From Nocardioides furvisabuli (lineage in GTDB: Bacteria; Actinomycetota; Actinomycetes; Propionibacteriales; Nocardioidaceae): a stretch of 64,000 nucleotides of DNA. The notes beneath the pieces were generated by a model. The model ran no database searches. It saw only the letters and a program-made list of their open reading frames with translations, and was not told where the DNA came from. The translations under genes and the position numbers were made by a program. The stretch spans positions 434,001 to 498,000 of the forward strand of contig NZ_JAIGQB010000001.1 of the NCBI RefSeq assembly GCF_021083185.1, written 5' to 3'. The stretch's first letter is position 1. Every line of letters starts with the position of its first letter. Shown in pieces: positions 46,966 to 56,215 of this stretch.

Positions 46966-48165
46966 TCAGTTGCCGATGACGTACGCCGTCCCGCCGGAGG
47001 CCGCGATCCAGAGCCGCTCGAGCTGCGCGCGGTCGTAGACGCGGCGCACCTCCCCGTTGGTGGCACCGGCAGGGTCGTTCACCACGACGTCGCCGTCGGC
47101 CTCGAAGCCGACCACGACGAGCAGGTGGCCGTTGCTCGCCGAGATCGGGGCCCCGGTGAGCTGACCGCGGCCGAAGGCGATCGAGATGATGACCGGCGCA
47201 CCGGCGGCGACCTGGTCCTCGGCCTCGCGCAGGTCGCGCATCCGGGTGACGTAGGAGTCGCCGGCCACCAGCGTGGCGGCGTACGCGGTGTTGAAGGCCC
47301 AGTTGCCGGTGCCGCGGTAGCCGTGGTCGTAGACCATCTTGGCGGTGTGGTCGACGACGGCGTCGGCGTGGCCGGCGGCGATCCCTCCGGGGCGCGGCGA
47401 GATGCCGTAGTGGGCGAGCACCATCGCGGTCGAGGTGGGCGAGCACCACGCCTCGCCCCCGCCGCCCCACTGCGGGTGGTGGCCCTCGTGGACCATCTGG
47501 CTGTACGTCGGCACAGGCAGGACCGTGCCGGCCGCGGGGCCGGGCGTCGAGGTCGGGCGGGGCGCGGTGGCGTTGGCGGAGGCGACGGCCCCGACCCGCT
47601 CGAGGCCCACCGCGAGGCTCGAGCCACGGGGGCGCATCAGCGTCACCCGCACCTGCCACGACGTGACGCCGCCGGGGGATTGCCAGGTGTCGGCGTTGAC
47701 CGCGCCGAGGTCGTCGGCCTGCCCTGAATAGGTGCGGCGGGCGACGGGACGGTTGGTGCGGTTCCAGTCGGCGACGGTGTCCCACGTGCCGGTGCGCCCG
47801 CCGGCGTCGCGCCCGCGCACCTCGACGCGGACCAGGCTCCGGCCGGGCGTGGTCGCCTCCCAGGACGGGATGAGCGAGGTGGCGGGGAACCCGGTGGTCG
47901 CCCAGGGCGAGGTCCAGGTGCCGGCCTCGTAAGCGCGACCGGCCACCCTGCGCGGCTTCGGCTGCAGGAGCGAGACCTGCCCGCGGCCCATCTTCAGGCC
48001 GCGGCGCTTGCCCGACTTGAGCTCGGCATAGCTGCTCCACGAGGTCAGCTGGATCTCGGGGGTCGCGCGCGTGCGGGCCTCGGTCCGGTCCGTGGCGCCT
48101 GCCGGCGGGACCAGCGCGGGGGCGAGGAGGAGGGGAAGGGCGAGGGCGGCAGCACGTCGGAGCAC
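46966..48165 (-). CDS. Secreted C39-like cysteine peptidase
   Basis: This protein of 399 residues begins with the signal peptide MLRRAAALALPLLLAPALVP. Residues about 35-215 form a beta-rich domain of unknown role. The C-terminal Peptidase_C39_2 domain has catalytic Cys in EAWCSPTSTAMVLAHYG, His in NGHLLVVVGFE and the Asp of VVNDP. Papain-like enzymes of this group cut peptides or act on cell-wall amides; the target is unknown. GTG at 48165 is chosen for a normal signal peptide; another GTG lies 27 bases upstream. It converges with the molybdopterin gene. Confidence 0.82.
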   Translation of the reverse strand: MLRRAAALALPLLLAPALVPPAGATDRTEARTRATPEIQLTSWSSYAELKSGKRRGLKMGRGQVSLLQPKPRRVAGRAYEAGTWTSPWATTGFPATSLIPSWEATTPGRSLVRVEVRGRDAGGRTGTWDTVADWNRTNRPVARRTYSGQADDLGAVNADTWQSPGGVTSWQVRVTLMRPRGSSLAVGLERVGAVASANATAPRPTSTPGPAAGTVLPVPTYSQMVHEGHHPQWGGGGEAWCSPTSTAMVLAHYGISPRPGGIAAGHADAVVDHTAKMVYDHGYRGTGNWAFNTAYAATLVAGDSYVTRMRDLREAEDQVAAGAPVIISIAFGRGQLTGAPISASNGHLLVVVGFEADGDVVVNDPAGATNGEVRRVYDRAQLERLWIAASGGTAYVIGN

Positions 48166-48279
48166 GCACGACGATAACCCGGCGTGACCCACGCGTCACA
48201 GGAGTCACACGAATCGCACTCCCGCGGCCGCGGGGGCGACGAAGTCAGGGGATCGCCCCCCGCGCCCTAGACTCGGACG

Positions 48280-49680
48280 GTGACTCTGAGGCTCCACGAC
48301 ACCGCTGCGCGCGAGACGCGCGACTTCGTCCCCCTCGTCCCGGGCCGTGCGGGGATCTACGTCTGTGGTCTCACGGTGCAGTCCGAGCCGCACGTCGGCC
48401 ACGTGCGCTCGGCGGTCAACTTCGACGTGCTGCGTCGCTGGCTCGTCGCGAGCGGCTACGAGGTCGACTTCATCCGCAACGTCACCGACATCGACGACAA
48501 GATCCTGACCAGGTCCGCCGCGCAGGGCGTGCACTGGTACGCCCTCGCCGCCGCGATGAAGCGCGAGCTCGACAAGGCCCTGGCGGCCATCAACGTGATG
48601 CCGCCGACCTACGAGCCGGGAGCCACCGGGCACGTCCCGGAGATCGTGGAGCTCGTCGAGCAGCTCATCTCCCGCGGCCACGCCTACGCCGCCGAGGACG
48701 GCAGCGGCGACGTCTACTTCGACGTCCGCAGCTGGACGGCGTACGGCGAGCTGACGCGGCAGAAGGTCGAGGACATGGAGCCCGCCGGCGACGCCGACCC
48801 GCGCGGCAAGCGTGACCCCCGCGACTTCGCCCTGTGGAAGGGGCACAAGGTGGACAGCGAGCCCGCAACCGCCGCGTGGCCCTCCCCGTGGGGCCCCGGC
48901 CGCCCCGGGTGGCACATCGAGTGCTCGGCGATGGCCGGCAAGTACCTCGGTCCCGCCTTCGACATCCACGGCGGCGGCGTCGACCTGCGCTTCCCGCACC
49001 ACGAGAACGAGCAGGCCCAGTCCCGCGCCGCCGGTCGCCCGTTCGCGTCCTACTGGCTGCACAACGCCTGGATCACCACGGCCGGGGAGAAGATGAGCAA
49101 GTCGCTCGGCAACTCCCTGCTCGTCCCGTCGGTGCTCGAGCGGGTGCGGGGCATCGAGCTGCGCTACTACATGGTGGCCGCGCACTACCGCAGCCACGTG
49201 GAGTTCAGCTTCGAGGCCCTCGACGAGGCCGCCAAGGGCTTCCGCCGGATCGAGGACTTCCTCGACCGCGCGGCGCCGGTCGTGGGTCAGTGGTTCGCGG
49301 CCCTGCCGGAGGCGTTCGTGGCAGCGATGGACGACGACCTCGGCACGCCGGCGGCCGTCGCCGTCATCCACGACTCCGTCCGCGAGGGAAACCGGCTGCT
49401 GGCCGACGGACCCTCGGGCGAGCTCGCGCAGAAGTTCGGCGAGGTGATCGCGATGCTCGACGTGCTCGGGCTCGACCCGTCCGACGAGGCGTGGGCGCGC
49501 GGGTCGTCGGACGACCGGCTGACCCAGGTCGTCGACGCCCTGGTGAAGGGGCTGCTCGCCGACCGGGCGGCCGCGCGCGAGGCGAAGGACTGGGCCCGCG
49601 CGGACGCCATCCGAGACCAGATCAAGAGTGCCGGCATCGAGGTCGAGGACACCCCGACCGGACCGAAGTGGAGCGTGTGA
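48280..49680 (+). CDS. cysS: Cysteinyl-tRNA synthetase
   Basis: This is a class I aminoacyl-tRNA synthetase charging tRNA-Cys. The length of 466 residues is usual. The HIGH motif appears as HVGH in [20 protein letters not shown] is in [12 protein letters not shown]. Zinc-binding residues are Cys29, the Cys of [10 protein letters not shown], and the His and Glu of [11 protein letters not shown] at 48280. rlmB follows after 6 bases, the order kept in mycobacteria (ispD-ispF-cysS-rlmB), although here the Mo-enzyme and peptidase lie between ispF and cysS. Confidence 0.96.
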   Translation: MTLRLHDTAARETRDFVPLVPGRAGIYVCGLTVQSEPHVGHVRSAVNFDVLRRWLVASGYEVDFIRNVTDIDDKILTRSAAQGVHWYALAAAMKRELDKALAAINVMPPTYEPGATGHVPEIVELVEQLISRGHAYAAEDGSGDVYFDVRSWTAYGELTRQKVEDMEPAGDADPRGKRDPRDFALWKGHKVDSEPATAAWPSPWGPGRPGWHIECSAMAGKYLGPAFDIHGGGVDLRFPHHENEQAQSRAAGRPFASYWLHNAWITTAGEKMSKSLGNSLLVPSVLERVRGIELRYYMVAAHYRSHVEFSFEALDEAAKGFRRIEDFLDRAAPVVGQWFAALPEAFVAAMDDDLGTPAAVAVIHDSVREGNRLLADGPSGELAQKFGEVIAMLDVLGLDPSDEAWARGSSDDRLTQVVDALVKGLLADRAAAREAKDWARADAIRDQIKSAGIEVEDTPTGPKWSV

Positions 49681-49686
49681 CCCGTC

Positions 49687-50646
49687 ATGGCAGGTAATTC
49701 CAAGCGCAAGGGCGCCATCAAGAAGACCGGCAAGGGCAACCCCACTGCCGGCTCCGGTGGACGCGTGCGACGGGGCCTCGAGGGCCGCGGCCCGACCCCG
49801 AAGGCCAAGGACCGCCCCTACCACCAGGCGCACAAGGCCGCGAAGCGCGCCGAGAAGGCCAAGGACACCCGACCGAAGCGGCGTACGTCGTCCGACGCCG
49901 AGTGGGCCGCGGGCCGCAACTCGGTCGTCGAGCTGCTGCAGGCCGGGGTGCCGGTCTCGGCGATCTACGTCGCCGAGGGCGCCGAGCGCGACGGCCGGAT
50001 GCGGGAGGCCTTCAAGCTGGCCGCCGAGCGCGGCCTGACGCTGCTCGAGGTCACCCGCAACGAGATGGACCGGATGACCAACGGCGCCGTGCACCAGGGC
50101 CTCGCGGTCCGGCTGCCGAGCTACGACTACGCCCACGCCGACGACCTGCTCGAGCGTGCCGCCGAGCTCAAGGAGCCGGCCCTCGTGATCGCGCTCGACC
50201 AGGTCACCGACCCGCGCAACCTCGGTGCGGTGATCCGCTCGGCCGCCGGCTTCGGTGCACACGGCGTGCTCATCCCGGAGCGGCGCGCGGCCGGCATGAC
50301 CGCGTCGGCCTGGAAGACCAGCGCCGGTGCGGCGGCTCGCATCCCGGTGGCCCAGACCGTCAACCTCACCCGTCAGCTCAAGGCCTACCAGGACGCCGGC
50401 TGCATGGTCGTCGGCCTGGCCGCCGACGGCGACCTCTCGCTGCCCGAGCTCGTCGCACCCGGCGGGCTGGCCGAGGGCCCCCTCGTCGTCGTCGTCGGCT
50501 CGGAGGGCAAGGGCCTGGGTCGCCTGGTCGCGGAGACGTGCGACCAGATCGTGTCGATCCCGATGGCCGGCCAGCTGGAGTCGCTCAACGCCGGCGTCGC
50601 CGCCTCCGTGGCCCTCTACTCCATCTCCCAGGCCCGCCTGACATGA
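49687..50646 (+). CDS. rlmB: 23S rRNA 2'-O-ribose methyltransferase RlmB/TrmH family
   Basis: This SPOUT-class methyltransferase of 319 residues is probably specific for G2251 of 23S rRNA. The N-terminus is very basic and disordered (about 70 residues), followed by the L30e-like substrate-binding domain ([19 protein letters not shown]). The SpoU catalytic domain has [18 protein letters not shown] (motif 1), [12 protein letters not shown] (motif 2) and [20 protein letters not shown] (motif 3). The phosphoesterase gene overlaps its stop (ATGA). Confidence 0.92.
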   Translation: MAGNSKRKGAIKKTGKGNPTAGSGGRVRRGLEGRGPTPKAKDRPYHQAHKAAKRAEKAKDTRPKRRTSSDAEWAAGRNSVVELLQAGVPVSAIYVAEGAERDGRMREAFKLAAERGLTLLEVTRNEMDRMTNGAVHQGLAVRLPSYDYAHADDLLERAAELKEPALVIALDQVTDPRNLGAVIRSAAGFGAHGVLIPERRAAGMTASAWKTSAGAAARIPVAQTVNLTRQLKAYQDAGCMVVGLAADGDLSLPELVAPGGLAEGPLVVVVGSEGKGLGRLVAETCDQIVSIPMAGQLESLNAGVAASVALYSISQARLT

Positions 50647-52148
50647 GCTCCGCGCGCCGGGTGCTGGTCGGCCTCGCGCTCGTCGGCCTGAGCGTGACGC
50701 TCGGGCTGGCGGTCGCGGTCTCGCTGTTCCTCACCAGCAGCCGCACGGTGGTGCTGGTCGGGCACGACACCGTCGTACGCCCGACGCTGGGCGGAGACGC
50801 GGTGGTGCAGACCGGACCGCTGCTGCCCGACCTGCGTTTCCGCGACGTCGGGCCGGTCGGGGTCGAGCTGGCGCTCGGCAAGACCGAGGTCGGCTCGATC
50901 GAGGAGCTGGTCGAGCGCTACGCCCTCATCGCCGGCGACCCGACCGCCCCGATCGACAAGGTCGGCTCGGTCGTGGTCGACATGGCGGTGTCCGCCGCGC
51001 TGCGGGGCGTCGCGGTCGGCCTGCTGCCCGTGGCGGTCTTCCTGCTGCTGGGACGACACCGCCGTGGTGAGCTCTTCCGTGGCCTGCGGACGCGCCAGGG
51101 GGCCTTCGGCGGTGTCCTGCTCCTGGCCCTGCCGGTGCTGGTGTGGCAGCCGTGGGAGTCGCGTGAGCGGACGCAGGAGGACCAGGGGGAGTGGCAGACG
51201 CTCGCCGAGCTCGCCGGACCCGACGTGGTGCTGCCCGAGGAGGTCCGCGCCCTCGAGGTCCGCACCGGGCCGGTCACCACCCAGTCCAGGCGCTTGGTGC
51301 TGAGCGCCATCGACACCTATGACCGCAGCAAGGAGTTCTACTCCACCGCCGCCGAGGGGGCCGCCGATCTCGACCTGCGCGCCGCCGAGGAGGGCGAGAC
51401 CGTGGCTGTGCTGGTGAGCGACCGCCACGACAACATCGGCATGGACCGCGTCGCCCGCGCGATCGGCGACCGGGTGGGCGCGACCGTCGTGCTCAACGCC
51501 GGCGACGACACCTCGACCGGTGCTCCGTGGGAGGCCTTCAGCCTCGACTCGGTCACCGCTGCCTTCGAGGACTGGGAGCGCTTCGCGGTGGCCGGCAACC
51601 ACGACCACGGCACCTTCGTCAGCACCTACTTCGCCGACCAGGGCTGGACGATGCTCGACGGCGAGGTCGTCGCCGCGCCGTGGGGAGGCACGCTGCTCGG
51701 GGTCGACGACCCGCGGAGCAGCGGGCTGGGCAACTGGCGTGACGAGTCCGGCCTCAGCTTCGCCGAGATGGGCGATCGTCTCGCCGACGCAGCGTGCGCC
51801 GCCGCCGAGGACGGTGAGCGGGTCAGCACGGTGCTCGTCCACGACGCCAACCTCGGCAACGAGGCGCTCGACCGTGGCTGCGTGGACCTGGTCGTCGGGG
51901 GGCACACGCACGTGCAGGACGGTCCGGAGATCGTCGTCGGCGACGACGGCGCCATCGGCTACACCTGGACCAACGGCACCACCGGCGGGGCGGCGTACGC
52001 CATCGCGCTGGGCAGCAAGCCCCGGCGCGACGCCGACGTCAGCCTCATCACGTACGCCGACGGTCGCCCGACCGGCCTGCAGTGGGTGCGGCTGCGGACC
52101 GACGGGGCGTGGGTGGTCGGCGACTGGAGCCCGATCGTGCCGAGCTGA
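50643..52148 (+). CDS. Membrane-anchored metallophosphoesterase
   Basis: Of 501 residues, there are two membrane segments (about 6-31 and 118-139) and possibly a third at about 160. The calcineurin-like phosphoesterase domain lies outside: SDRHDN (DxH), NAGDD (GD), AGNHDHGTF (GNH) and GGHTHVQDG (GxH). All metal-ligand motifs are present. It resembles other actinobacterial large membrane phosphoesterases, with unknown substrate. Its start overlaps rlmB (ATGA), so it is co-expressed with the translation genes cysS-rlmB. Confidence 0.83.
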   Translation: MSSARRVLVGLALVGLSVTLGLAVAVSLFLTSSRTVVLVGHDTVVRPTLGGDAVVQTGPLLPDLRFRDVGPVGVELALGKTEVGSIEELVERYALIAGDPTAPIDKVGSVVVDMAVSAALRGVAVGLLPVAVFLLLGRHRRGELFRGLRTRQGAFGGVLLLALPVLVWQPWESRERTQEDQGEWQTLAELAGPDVVLPEEVRALEVRTGPVTTQSRRLVLSAIDTYDRSKEFYSTAAEGAADLDLRAAEEGETVAVLVSDRHDNIGMDRVARAIGDRVGATVVLNAGDDTSTGAPWEAFSLDSVTAAFEDWERFAVAGNHDHGTFVSTYFADQGWTMLDGEVVAAPWGGTLLGVDDPRSSGLGNWRDESGLSFAEMGDRLADAACAAAEDGERVSTVLVHDANLGNEALDRGCVDLVVGGHTHVQDGPEIVVGDDGAIGYTWTNGTTGGAAYAIALGSKPRRDADVSLITYADGRPTGLQWVRLRTDGAWVVGDWSPIVPS

Positions 52149-52205
52149 GGGTCCCCACGGTCCTCAGCCCGGCACGGCGGGAGTCGGTGGTGCGTCAGGC
52201 CAGCG

Positions 52206-53330
52206 TCAGAAGGCGCAGAGGGCGCGGGCGTCGCCGAGCCAGAGAACGCCGTCAACGCTCCCGGTGGGCTGCTGCGCCTCGAGCCGAAGCCTCAAGACGT
52301 TCTGGACGTTGAGCGTGATCGGAACGGGGGCGGCGTACTTGATGCCGGTCTTCGTGTAGAGGTTGACCGAGTCGCCGGACGCCGAGAAGTTGAACGTGCG
52401 CGACGTGTCGCTCGCGCTGTCTGAGATTCCGGCCGTCGTGGCGAGAGTGACGCAGCTTCGACCCAGGTTCAGCTCGATGACCTGAAGGTTGGTGCCGCAC
52501 CTCCACTCAGGGCACGGCATCATGCCGACGGACTTCGTGTAGGTGGCGGCATTGAGGGTGATGGGCCCCGAGGAAGCCCATCCACCGGCGACGGGGTGCA
52601 GCGGGCCCTCATCCGCGACGTGGTCGTCGTACAGGTAGTACCAGCCGAAGACCGTCACGCTCGTCGCGCCACTGGTGGACGGTCGCAGCCCGACCCCGCC
52701 GAGGAACGCGGCACGCAGCGGCACCGAGCGACCCGCGGTGGTGACGGCGGTGGGGGCCGACCAGGTGCCGCCCTGGACGGTGGCGCGACCGACCGCCCCC
52801 CACGACGACGAGGCGCCGTCGTAGGCCTGGACCTCGACCATGCGGCCGTTGAGGTTCGCGCTGGCGACGCCGGAGACGGCGAAGGCCTGTCCGGCCTCGA
52901 CGGCTGACGCGCTCAGCCCGCTGATGCCCACGGCGGTGTCGACGGCCGGCGGCTTGCCCATCTTGACGAGCACGCTGTCGCACGCACGCTTCACGCAGGC
53001 GCGATAGGTGCGGTCGCCCGACCTCACGTCCTCGCGGTGGACGAAGCGGCCCTTGCGCGAGGTGCGCTTGACCGCCTCGACGTTCCACGACGACTTGCCC
53101 TTGGTCTTCTGGAAGATCGTGACCTTCACTCGACCACGGACCCCCCGGACGCGACCGGACAGCGTGACGATGCCGCCCTTCTTGACGTACTCCGACGAAG
53201 CGGTGAGCGAGATGCGCGCGCGCTGGGCGCGTTCGGCCGCGCCGTCGACGTCGGTCGCGGCGACCGACGCGGTGCTGGAGCAGACGCTGGTGACGAGGAT
53301 GCAGGTGAGCAGGGCAGAGATGATGCGCAA
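52206..53330 (-). CDS. Secreted protein with NPCBM-like carbohydrate-binding C-terminus
   Basis: This 374-residue protein has a signal peptide (MRIISALLTCILVTSVCSST, cut near ASVAA). The middle has two Ig-like stretches (VTLSGRVRGVRGRVKVTIFQ, FAVSGVASANLNGRMVEVQA). The C-terminus from about residue 230 resembles NPCBM domains: GPITLNAATYTKSVGMMP followed by beta strands and SVDGVLWLGDARALC. NPCBM domains bind glycans. TTG at 53330 is the only start before the signal peptide and follows GGGGGACTCC. It is divergent from the HTH gene across an unusually A/T-rich gap. Confidence 0.75.
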   Translation of the reverse strand: MRIISALLTCILVTSVCSSTASVAATDVDGAAERAQRARISLTASSEYVKKGGIVTLSGRVRGVRGRVKVTIFQKTKGKSSWNVEAVKRTSRKGRFVHREDVRSGDRTYRACVKRACDSVLVKMGKPPAVDTAVGISGLSASAVEAGQAFAVSGVASANLNGRMVEVQAYDGASSSWGAVGRATVQGGTWSAPTAVTTAGRSVPLRAAFLGGVGLRPSTSGATSVTVFGWYYLYDDHVADEGPLHPVAGGWASSGPITLNAATYTKSVGMMPCPEWRCGTNLQVIELNLGRSCVTLATTAGISDSASDTSRTFNFSASGDSVNLYTKTGIKYAAPVPITLNVQNVLRLRLEAQQPTGSVDGVLWLGDARALCAF

Positions 53331-53396
53331 GGAGTCCCCCGGTGACGTGTGTGGTCCCGCGATCCTCCACCGTCCGAGGGCCGACCAGCGCCGGGA

Positions 53397-53441
53397 TTCA
53401 CGATTTGCCCCGATTGAAATTCTTTACCGTCACATCGTGGA
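53397..53441. promoter_or_regulatory. A/T-rich divergent promoter region with a dyad
   Basis: This 45-base segment is much less GC-rich than its surroundings and contains CACGAT (53399-53404) and ATCGTG (53434-53439) as a dyad. It lies between the divergent NPCBM and HTH genes. Promoter elements are expected here, but no canonical -35/-10 pair with 17-base spacing was found. Confidence 0.4.
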
Positions 53442-53483
53442 AGGGGTGAAGCGCTCGACGGCGCTCCGGGAGATGCTCCCCGG

Positions 53484-54992
53484 GTGCCCGAGCAGCCCCG
53501 CATGACTGTCGTCGACGACCGGACCTCGCTCGACGGCGGCACCATCGACGTGGCAGCGCGGACGGCGTGGACCCTGCGCATGGCGCGCCTCACGGCGCAG
53601 GTCGACGACAACCGGATGAAGACGGTGGCCGCGGCCATCGGCACCAGCCCGGCCCGCCTGTCGCGCGCCGAGACCGGTCAGCTGCGCGACGGGTCGCTCG
53701 TCGACGGCTACGAGCGCGTGCTCGGACTCCCGGAGGGCTCCCTGCGCGCTCCGATCGACGTGCTGGCCAGGACCTTCCCGTGGACGAGCGCCGTCGATGC
53801 CCGACCGGGCTCCCCGATCTCCACCGTCTCCGTGCTCTCGGAGCTCACCGAGCGCCTCGAGGGCTCCGAGGACGTGACGGGCGGCGAGTGGCTCCGTTGG
53901 GCGCGGGCCATCTCGGTGCCGGGCAACGTGGGGCTGCCGACGACCCTCGCGCAGCGCATCATCGACCGCCTCGTGCAGGAGCTGTCCCGCTCGTGCGGCC
54001 ACGGCTATCCCACGCGCTACGAGGCGCTGGCCAAGGTCCGGTGCAGCGACTACGGCTTCCTCGTCCTGCGCTCGGCGCGTCACGAGGTCGACCACCCCCA
54101 CGCACAGGGTCTCGGCGACCTGCTCAGCGCCGTGGGCGAGGCCGCGACCCCTGACGCCCTCCAGTGGTGCCTGGGGCTGCTGCGCGCCGAGCGGCCCTAC
54201 GTCGCCATGTGCGGTGCGCTCGCGCTGGAGAACATGGCCGAGATCAGTCCGCGAGGCACGTTCTGGTCGGCGGTCGTGCCCGCCCTCGTCGATGCGTACG
54301 ACGTCTCAGAGCCGGGGTCCCAGCACGAGGAGTGGATCGCCCACCTCATCCGGCTGGCGCCCGCCTCGACGTGGGCGAGCGCGTCGCGCAGGCCCGCCCG
54401 ACCGCTGCCGCCGGCGCCCGAGGTCGAGGGGTTCGAGCGCAACGAGGCCAACCGTCAATGGAAGCAGTGCGTCGCGATCGCCGACGAGGTGGCCGGCGAG
54501 GCCGGCGTGGGCGAGCAGCCGATGCTCGCGCGGATGCTGTTCGACATCGGCTTCGGGCACTGGGAGAGCCGCGCCGTCACGGCCTACCTCCTCCTCGGGT
54601 CGCTGCCCGCGCTGGCCCACCCGCTCTGGGACCGGTTCGGCGAGATGGTGGACGCCGAGCCGGACGAGCGCCTGCGTCACCGGATGGCGCGCCGGCTGCA
54701 CGGTGCGCTGGCGGGTCGCCTCGCCGCACCGGCGACCGGCTGGCTCGAGTCGCCGGACCCCGTGCTCCGGTCCGCCGGGATGCAGATCGTCGGCTCGTCC
54801 GGGGGACGGCTCCCGCTCGACGTCGTTCGCCGGGCACTGGCGGACCCCGACACGGTGCGGGCGGCGACGTACAGCATCGGCATGGGCGGGCACCCGGTGC
54901 TGCCGGACATCGTGGCCGACGCCAGCCTCCACGCCGACGTGCGGGGCTCGGCGGCGTGGTGGCTGGAGCGCGGCCCGCGCGTCGCGGTGTGA
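53484..54992 (+). CDS. Large XRE-type HTH protein with helical C-terminal region
   Basis: It has 502 residues. An XRE-like helix-turn-helix lies at about 42-95 (RMKTVAAAIGTSPARLSRAE). The remaining 400 residues are mostly helical with Ala/Leu-rich segments like HEAT repeats (ATPDALQWCLGLLRAERPYV, DERLRHRMARRLHGALAGRL). No enzymatic motif is seen. Similar HTH-HEAT proteins occur in actinobacteria with unknown role, so it may be a transcription factor reading a protein or stress signal. GTG at 53484 or ATG at 53502 could start it. It is divergent from the NPCBM gene. Confidence 0.68.
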   Translation: MPEQPRMTVVDDRTSLDGGTIDVAARTAWTLRMARLTAQVDDNRMKTVAAAIGTSPARLSRAETGQLRDGSLVDGYERVLGLPEGSLRAPIDVLARTFPWTSAVDARPGSPISTVSVLSELTERLEGSEDVTGGEWLRWARAISVPGNVGLPTTLAQRIIDRLVQELSRSCGHGYPTRYEALAKVRCSDYGFLVLRSARHEVDHPHAQGLGDLLSAVGEAATPDALQWCLGLLRAERPYVAMCGALALENMAEISPRGTFWSAVVPALVDAYDVSEPGSQHEEWIAHLIRLAPASTWASASRRPARPLPPAPEVEGFERNEANRQWKQCVAIADEVAGEAGVGEQPMLARMLFDIGFGHWESRAVTAYLLLGSLPALAHPLWDRFGEMVDAEPDERLRHRMARRLHGALAGRLAAPATGWLESPDPVLRSAGMQIVGSSGGRLPLDVVRRALADPDTVRAATYSIGMGGHPVLPDIVADASLHADVRGSAAWWLERGPRVAV

Positions 54993-54995
54993 GCC

Positions 54996-56204
54996 TCACT
55001 CCTCGCCGGTGATCGCCTCGTCGGGCTTGGTGGCGAGGAAGCGCTCGATGTAGTCGCGGGCGGTCTCGTGGATGTCGACCTCGGCGCCGGCCTGCTCGGA
55101 GAGGTACCACCGGTGCTCGAGGATCTCGTGGAAGATCTCGGCCGGCTCGAGCTTGCGGGTCGCGTCGGGCGGGATCAACGCCATGATCGGCTCGAAGATC
55201 TGGTGCATCCACTTGCTCGCGACCAGGTGCCGGTCCTCGCGACCGAGGTCGTAGTGGGCGGTGAAGGACGCGATGTCGTTGAGCAGACGGCGGGCCTGGT
55301 TGTCCTCGACCGTCATCCCCGTCAGCGACTGGATCTCGCGGGTGTGGTGGCCCAGGTCGACGACCTTGGGCTGGATGCGGATGGTGTCGCCGCCGAGGTC
55401 GGTGACGATGTCGAGCTCGTCGACGTCGAAGCCGAGGTCGTTGAGCCGCTCCACGCGACGCTCGATGCGCCACATCTCATCGGCGCGGAACTCCTCCAGG
55501 CCGGTCAGCTCACCCCAGAGCGCCTCGTAGCGGGTCCGGAGGAGCTCGATGATGCCGAACCCGTCGATCGGCTGCTGGACGGCGCCGCTGGCGCTGAGGT
55601 CCATCAGCTCGGCGAAGATGTTCTCGCAACCCACGGTGATGTCGTAGTCGCGCATCCGGTCGCTCACCTCCTCGTGCAGCTCGCCGGTCTCGGCGTCGAC
55701 GAGGTAGGCCGCGAACTCGCCGGCGTTGCGGCGGAACAGCACGTTGGACAGCGACACGTCACCCCAGTAGAAGCCCGCGAGGTGCAGCCGGACCAGCAGG
55801 ACGACGATCGCGTCGATGAGGGTCGGCACGTGCTCGGCGGTCATGCCGCGGCTGAAGAGGCTGCGGTAGGGCAGGGAGAACTGCAGGTGACGGGTGATCA
55901 GCGCTGCGGGCAGCTCCTCGCCCCCCGGGTCCTCGCGGCCGGTGACGACCCCCTGGGGCACGACGGCGGGGAGCCCGAGCCTCTGGAGGTCGCGCAGCAT
56001 GCGGTACTCGCGGAACGCGATGTCGTCCTGGGTCTCCTTGACCGCGTAGACCCGCTCGCGCAACCGCACGATGCGCACGACGTGGCGCGAGAGGCCGCGC
56101 GGCAGGGGCACCACGACGTCGTCGGGCCACTCCTCGAGCGGGGTGTCCCACGGCAGGCCGAGGATGGCCGGGTCGGGCCGGCTGGCGACGATCCGCATGG
56201 CCAT
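54996..56204 (-). CDS. DUF4032 protein with kinase-like core
   Basis: This 402-residue protein resembles Kdo/WaaP-type lipopolysaccharide kinases at its N-terminal half and carries the DUF4032 region after. Kinase-like features are RVYAVKETQDDIAFREYRML (Lys and Glu) and GFYWGDVSLSNVLFRRN (catalytic Asp and Asn), then YLVDAETGEL as metal-binding Asp. A second part (from about 240) is helical with EMWRIERRVERLNDLGFD. The substrate is unknown. It sits 11 bases downstream of the GH13 gene on the same strand. Confidence 0.78.
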   Translation of the reverse strand: MAMRIVASRPDPAILGLPWDTPLEEWPDDVVVPLPRGLSRHVVRIVRLRERVYAVKETQDDIAFREYRMLRDLQRLGLPAVVPQGVVTGREDPGGEELPAALITRHLQFSLPYRSLFSRGMTAEHVPTLIDAIVVLLVRLHLAGFYWGDVSLSNVLFRRNAGEFAAYLVDAETGELHEEVSDRMRDYDITVGCENIFAELMDLSASGAVQQPIDGFGIIELLRTRYEALWGELTGLEEFRADEMWRIERRVERLNDLGFDVDELDIVTDLGGDTIRIQPKVVDLGHHTREIQSLTGMTVEDNQARRLLNDIASFTAHYDLGREDRHLVASKWMHQIFEPIMALIPPDATRKLEPAEIFHEILEHRWYLSEQAGAEVDIHETARDYIERFLATKPDEAITGEE

Positions 56205-56215
56205 GACAGGGAACG

